In this document: piece after piece, positions 1 to 3,324 of the stretch
How the letters are laid out: each line of letters opens with the position of its first letter
How positions within the stretch are numbered: the first letter of the stretch is position 1
Origin: Planctomycetaceae bacterium
GTDB lineage: Bacteria > Planctomycetota > Phycisphaerae > Phycisphaerales > SM1A02
Length of the DNA stretch: 6,104 bases
Direction of reading: 5' to 3'
NCBI GenBank assembly: GCA_027488265.1
Contig: JAIYCA010000102.1
Coordinates: 1-6,104, forward strand
Translations under genes and position numbers: made by a program
Notes under the pieces: generated by a model
Told to the model about the DNA's origin: nothing
The model's database searches: none
What the model saw: the letters and a program-made list of their open reading frames with translations, nothing else

Positions 1-122
1 CCCAAGGTGGTTATTGAGCCGGATCGAAGACCCACACGTCGACAGAAACGATCTGCCAACAACTGGCGGAGCGCGGTGCGATTGGGTCGTCGCACGGCTC
101 ACTCCGCTGAAAACTCCCATCT

Positions 123-126
123 GGAG
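123..126 (+). promoter_or_regulatory. Shine-Dalgarno sequence GGAG deciding the start at 136
   Basis: GGAG lies nine bases before ATG 136. The reading frame stays open to the left edge of the window, with a GTG at position 7. The upstream part, however, encodes an Arg-rich, non-protein-like stretch, whereas the residues after ATG 136 form a good export signal. The GGAG motif therefore supports ATG 136 as the true start. Confidence 0.6.
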
Positions 127-135
127 ACACATTTC

Positions 136-702
136 ATGACACAGTCGCTCAAGAACCCCAAGTCTGTCGCCATTGCTGCAGCACTCGTGACGGCAACCGT
201 TGCCACCATCGCAACCGCCGACACTGCCCCGCTCTCCGCCACTGGCTCGAAGCGTCGCGTCACCGCGGTGACCAACACCGTCACGAAGACGGTCACTGCT
301 CCGAAGGTTGAACGCAAGGTCGAAGCCACCAACACGTGGGTTCCAGAGCCGACAGAGTCCACGATCGCGGAAATCAATACCTACACGGAAGAACCCATCA
401 AGCCGTACATCCCGTTCATCGCAGCGATGACCGCGCTTGACTGCAATTCGAACGGCACGCCCGACGCGACCGAGATCTCCGGTGGCGCGATGGATTGGGA
501 CAACGACCAAATCCTCGACGTGTGCGAGTACAAGATGGGTGACCTCAACCTCAACGGCACCATCGACCAGCAAGATGTCAGCATCCTCATCGGATGGTGG
601 GGCATTGCGAATCCACTCGTCGGCGATCTCAACAATGACGGCGCGGTCGATGCGAACGACCTTGGAATCATCCTCGGCCGATTCGGCGCCGTGACGTACT
701 GA
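136..702 (+). CDS. Small exported protein with C-terminal dockerin-like EF-hand pair
   Basis: The protein has 188 residues. Residues 1-28 resemble a Sec signal peptide: lysines at 6 and 9, a hydrophobic Ala/Val/Thr core, and a possible cleavage site after ATA (26-28). A Thr/Lys/Arg-rich linker follows (about 38-66), then a Pro/Glu-containing stretch. Residues 102-131 form an Asp-rich pair of loops between C103 and C130 (DCNSNGTPDATEI, then DWDNDQILDVC), a style frequent in planctomycete secreted proteins. Residues 135-156 and 163-184 are two dockerin type I-like calcium loops with the expected ligands: D136, N138, N140, D144, D147 and D164, N166, D168, D172, D175. N140 replaces the usual Asp at loop position 5. 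No enzyme domain is visible, so it may be a structural or docking protein outside the cytoplasm. An intrinsic terminator follows 60 bases downstream. Coding status is firm; the function is inferred only from the loops. Confidence 0.88.
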   Translation: MTQSLKNPKSVAIAAALVTATVATIATADTAPLSATGSKRRVTAVTNTVTKTVTAPKVERKVEATNTWVPEPTESTIAEINTYTEEPIKPYIPFIAAMTALDCNSNGTPDATEISGGAMDWDNDQILDVCEYKMGDLNLNGTIDQQDVSILIGWWGIANPLVGDLNNDGAVDANDLGIILGRFGAVTY

Positions 703-762
703 TTTGACGGAACGCTCGACTCAAACGATCGATTCGATTTATCAACTCGATCTATCAAACTG

Positions 763-793
763 AAGGCCTCGGACTCCTGTCCGAGGCCTTTTT
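763..793 (+). terminator. Rho-independent terminator after the small dockerin gene
   Basis: A perfect 11-bp inverted repeat (AAGGCCTCGGA at 763-773, TCCGAGGCCTT at 780-790) encloses a 6-base loop, CTCCTG. It runs into five T residues (789-793) on the + strand. On the opposite strand there is no T-run, so it acts rightward. It separates the dockerin gene from the lipoprotein gene. Confidence 0.93.
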
Positions 794-842
794 CGTGGTG
801 ATTTCAAACATAGAACGTGCGCTCAACGACCGAGCGAGTCGT

Positions 843-878
843 GGGTATGGCGGCAGGTATAGCGGCGGGTATCGCTCC
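843..878. repeat. 12-bp tandem repeat upstream of the lipoprotein gene
   Basis: Three consecutive 12-base units can be aligned: GGGTATGGCGGC (843-854), AGGTATAGCGGC (855-866) and GGGTATCGCTCC (867-878). The first two differ at two positions, and the third keeps only the GGTAT core and part of the rest. The array ends 20 bases before the ATG at 899, so it would lie in the promoter or 5' leader. It could be a protein-binding site, or a chance low-complexity run. No clear -35/-10 pair was found around it. Confidence 0.5.
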
Positions 879-898
879 GCGCCAGACGTTACATTGGC

Positions 899-2131
899 AT
901 GATGCGATTGCCTTCCGTTGAGAGTTTTCTCGCCCCGATGCTCTGCATCGGATTCGCGCTCGCGAGTACTGGCTGCAGCCAACTGGCAGGCAAGCAACTC
1001 GAAAACGACCACGCTGCCTTCAACACGGCTGTCGCCGAAGCGATGGATCGACAGATGTTGCTGAATCTTGTGCGATTGGCGCACGATGAACCAACACAGT
1101 GGGTGTCGGTCACACAGATCAACACCTCGACGACGTATCGCGCGAGCGTTGGAACAAGTGCAAATTTCCAAGGTCTCGCGTTTGAAGGCGCGTCGGCAGA
1201 CGCCGGTTTTTCATACACCCCCACGCTCACTTTCGTGCCGCGCCAAGGCGAACAACTCGCAAACGAAATGATGGCTCCGATTCCAGTCGAGAGCATGGAG
1301 CACCTCGTGAGCGCGGGGTATCCGATGTCATGGATTCTTTTCCTCGCCTGCGAGCGCTTTCAATCGGTGCAGTCGTTCGATGTCAATGTGCGCGATGGCA
1401 TCGTGACAGCCGACGCAAGCTTCGCTCGCGCGATCATTCTCCTCTCCGACCTGCAGCGTCGAGGACTGATCTCACTGAGTTTGGTGCGCGTGCCCGTCGT
1501 TTGGAACTGGGAGCCGATCCCCAAAGAGTCGGTTACGCTCGCGTCGATCATGTCGGCGCGCACCGACAACTCAGTGCTCGAACTCCGCGAAGATGGAAAG
1601 GGCTACGACTTCGTCTCGATTGAACGCGTGCCAGTCTTGACGACGTATGACGGCATCGAGAACGACCCAAGCGGCTGCGAGTTCTGCGAGATCATCGGCG
1701 TTGAGCCGGTCGCACGCGATTGGAAGCTCGTTGGTATCGAGGAGCGAATCCCCGGCGAGTTCCTGACGGTTCGAACGCGTTCACTTTCGGCGGTCTTGCG
1801 GCTGCTCTCGCTCGGCGTTGATCGCCGCGACAACACAACGCCCCCGCCTCCTCGCGCAACAAACGCCTCCGATGCGTTTGCGAGCCTCGAGTCGGGCATG
1901 ACATCTGAGCGTCTGCGCGAACTCGTCCGAAGCGTCTTTGTCGTGGAGCGGTCCGCGAGCGCACCGAACGATGCCGCCATCAGTGTGCTGCACGCGGGTC
2001 AGTGGTACTTCATCCGCGAAGACGACCGCACGACGAAGCAAGCATTCGCGCTCTTGCGCGATCTCTTCGACTTGCAGGTCAAGCCCGAGGGCACAAACGG
2101 ACGGCCGGTCCTCACTGTGCCGATTCGCTGA
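899..2131 (+). CDS. Predicted lipoprotein of an uncharacterised envelope family
   Basis: The protein has 410 residues. The N-terminus (MMRLP, then a hydrophobic stretch ending LASTGC) is a lipoprotein signal with C26 as the likely lipidated residue. Ser at -3 is not the classic Leu, so the lipobox is imperfect. After the anchor, residues 36-74 contain a helical segment and RQMLLNLVRLAHDEPTQW (51-68). The C-terminus carries GQWYFIREDDRTTKQAF (367-383) and ends in LTVPIR. From memory, both patterns (LLNLVR near the N-terminus; a YxIxxxDxxSKxxF-like stretch and a final LTLPV-like end) recur in unnamed lipoproteins of Proteobacteria and Planctomycetota. I know no assigned function. C240 and C243 form a CxxC-like pair. 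There is no obvious Shine-Dalgarno; ATG 899 and ATG 902 are adjacent and equally possible. The sulfotransferase starts 21 bases after the stop, so an operon is likely. Confidence 0.88.
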   Translation: MMRLPSVESFLAPMLCIGFALASTGCSQLAGKQLENDHAAFNTAVAEAMDRQMLLNLVRLAHDEPTQWVSVTQINTSTTYRASVGTSANFQGLAFEGASADAGFSYTPTLTFVPRQGEQLANEMMAPIPVESMEHLVSAGYPMSWILFLACERFQSVQSFDVNVRDGIVTADASFARAIILLSDLQRRGLISLSLVRVPVVWNWEPIPKESVTLASIMSARTDNSVLELREDGKGYDFVSIERVPVLTTYDGIENDPSGCEFCEIIGVEPVARDWKLVGIEERIPGEFLTVRTRSLSAVLRLLSLGVDRRDNTTPPPPRATNASDAFASLESGMTSERLRELVRSVFVVERSASAPNDAAISVLHAGQWYFIREDDRTTKQAFALLRDLFDLQVKPEGTNGRPVLTVPIR

Positions 2132-2152
2132 AATCTGCGTGAAAGCACCGAC

Positions 2153-2815
2153 ATGCTCGTGAGCCACCGACTCCGTTTCATTTACACGAAGACTGCCAAG
2201 ACCGGCGGTACCAGCGTCGAAAGTTACTTCGAGCGCTTTTGTATGGCAGATGGCGAGTGGACAGAGAGTCACGCACGTGAGGCACATGAGTCCAAGGAAG
2301 GCATCATCGGCCGACGCGGCGCGGGTGATGGCACGCCCGTGCGCTGGTGGAATCACATGCCTGCGGCAGACATTCGACGTGAAGTCGGCGAAGCAACATG
2401 GAACGCGTACTTCAAGTTCTGCGTGATTCGAAATCCGTTTGAGAAGGCCGTGTCTGCGTTCTACTTCCGCCGCAAGCAAGACCCAACGAAGCACGATCTG
2501 ACGTTGCCCGAAAGCGCGCAGTTCGAACGTTGGCTCGAAGCCGAAGGACCGTACACCGATGAGGCACAGTACGTGATCGATGGCAAGTTCGCGCTTGACG
2601 CGACGATTCGTCATGAGCGCATGGCGGACGATATGACAACGATCTGTGCGCGACTTGGAGTTGCGTGGGAACCCGAGCGCATGCCGACGTTTAAGGCCGG
2701 CATTCGCCCAAAGGACGCGACCGTCGCGCAACTCTTCACGCCAAGATCGCGCGCGATCGTTGAGCGCATTTGCGCACGTGAACTCGCGCTCTTTGGCTAC
2801 ACCTTCCCCGCGTGA
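2153..2815 (+). CDS. PAPS-dependent sulfotransferase family protein
   Basis: The protein has 220 residues and no signal peptide or membrane segment, so it is expected to be cytosolic. Near the N-terminus AKTGGTS (15-21) matches the 5'-phosphosulfate-binding loop, usually PKTGGTS, with K16 as the key lysine. FCVIRNPFEKAVSAFYF (89-105) matches the 3'-phosphate-binding motif, with R93 and S101 as expected contacts. N67-H68 before a short helix may hold the active-site histidine seen in related families. IRHERMADDM (162-171) resembles the conserved later segment 'fEnl..D'. The length fits short bacterial members of the sulfotransferase superfamily. Enzymes of this type move a sulfuryl group from PAPS to a hydroxyl or amine of a glycan, lipid or small molecule; the acceptor here is unknown. 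It follows the lipoprotein gene by 21 bases with only a weak GAAAG ribosome site, so translational coupling is possible. It converges with the giant gene on the other strand. Confidence 0.9.
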   Translation: MLVSHRLRFIYTKTAKTGGTSVESYFERFCMADGEWTESHAREAHESKEGIIGRRGAGDGTPVRWWNHMPAADIRREVGEATWNAYFKFCVIRNPFEKAVSAFYFRRKQDPTKHDLTLPESAQFERWLEAEGPYTDEAQYVIDGKFALDATIRHERMADDMTTICARLGVAWEPERMPTFKAGIRPKDATVAQLFTPRSRAIVERICARELALFGYTFPA

Positions 2816-2891
2816 AGTCGGGAACATGCATGGCAGAATTCACTCGCGCCGCCGTCGGGGGCGAAGCGAACCATGCTCGGGCTACAAGAGA

Positions 2892-2912
2892 CGTGCCAAG
2901 CAGCGTGGCACG
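2892..2912. other. Hairpin in the convergent intergenic region
   Basis: CGTGCCA (2892-2898) and TGGCACG (2906-2912) form a perfect 7-bp stem with a 7-base loop. It lies 76 bases after the sulfotransferase stop. There is no T-run on either strand, so it is not a standard intrinsic terminator. It may stabilise mRNA ends or may be incidental. Confidence 0.35.
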
Positions 2913-2950
2913 CAACGTGACCAGCCAAACAACACGTGCTTCCACGACGA

Positions 2951-2973
2951 CCGCACGCGTACGGATCGTGCGG
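2951..2973. other. Hairpin just beyond the end of the giant minus-strand gene
   Basis: CCGCACG (2951-2957) and CGTGCGG (2967-2973) form a perfect 7-bp stem with a 9-base loop containing the palindrome CGTACG. It begins 24 bases past the stop codon of the minus-strand gene. No T-run follows on either strand. It is a weak candidate 3'-end structure. The rest of 2816-2997 shows no gene. Confidence 0.35.
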
Positions 2974-2997
2974 ATCGCCTGATCAGCGTTCACACAC

Positions 2998-3324
2998 TCA
3001 CTGACCCCCAAACTGCATGTAGTGCTGCATGTCGTCGAGGTCGACCCAGCCGTCGCCGTTGAGATCGGCTTGGATGAGTTCGCCCAAGCCTGTACGACGC
3101 AACTCACGCACCGAGATGCGATCGCGCGCGATCGGTCCGTTGAACGCGCCGCACGCCTCTCCCGACTTGAAGAAGTTCACGCCGATGTAGGTGAAGTCGA
3201 CCGTGTTGATGACCGTATCGCCGTTGAAGTTCGATACCGCGTCGACGGCCTTTCCGGAGCCGCGACTTCCCACGTACATGGCGAAGTCGGTGATGTCGAC
3301 GACGTCGTCGTCATTCGAATCGCC
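2998..3324 (-). other. C-terminal dockerin-type region with three EF loops
   Basis: Loop 1 (908-919) has D908, N910, D912, D916, D919. Loop 2 (938-949) has N938, N940, D942, N946, D949, with Asn replacing the first Asp. Loop 3 (993-1004) has D993, N995, D997, D1001, D1004. Loops 1 and 2 are 30 residues apart, as in an ordinary dockerin pair. Loop 3 is 55 residues further on, after a Gly/Cys stretch and a basic helix (ISVRELRRTGLGELI). Classic dockerins have two loops, so the third is an extra or belongs to a planctomycete variant. Confidence 0.75.

Noticed and set aside
7..135. N-terminal extension of the small dockerin protein from GTG at 7
   Set aside because: The added residues are Arg-rich and would bury the signal peptide. 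GGAG before ATG 136 gives a better start.
2..139. Open frame from the left edge ending at TGA 137-139, overlapping ATG 136 as ATGA
   Set aside because: The overlap looks like an operon junction, but the 45 visible codons show no motif or convincing coding character. It cannot be judged without upstream sequence.
1781..2827. 348-codon minus-strand open frame
   Set aside because: It spans the end of the lipoprotein gene and all of the sulfotransferase gene, both of which have clear motifs. Its translation shows no domain.
2816..2997. Bidirectional terminator between the convergent genes
   Set aside because: Two 7-bp hairpins exist, but neither is followed by a T-run on either strand.
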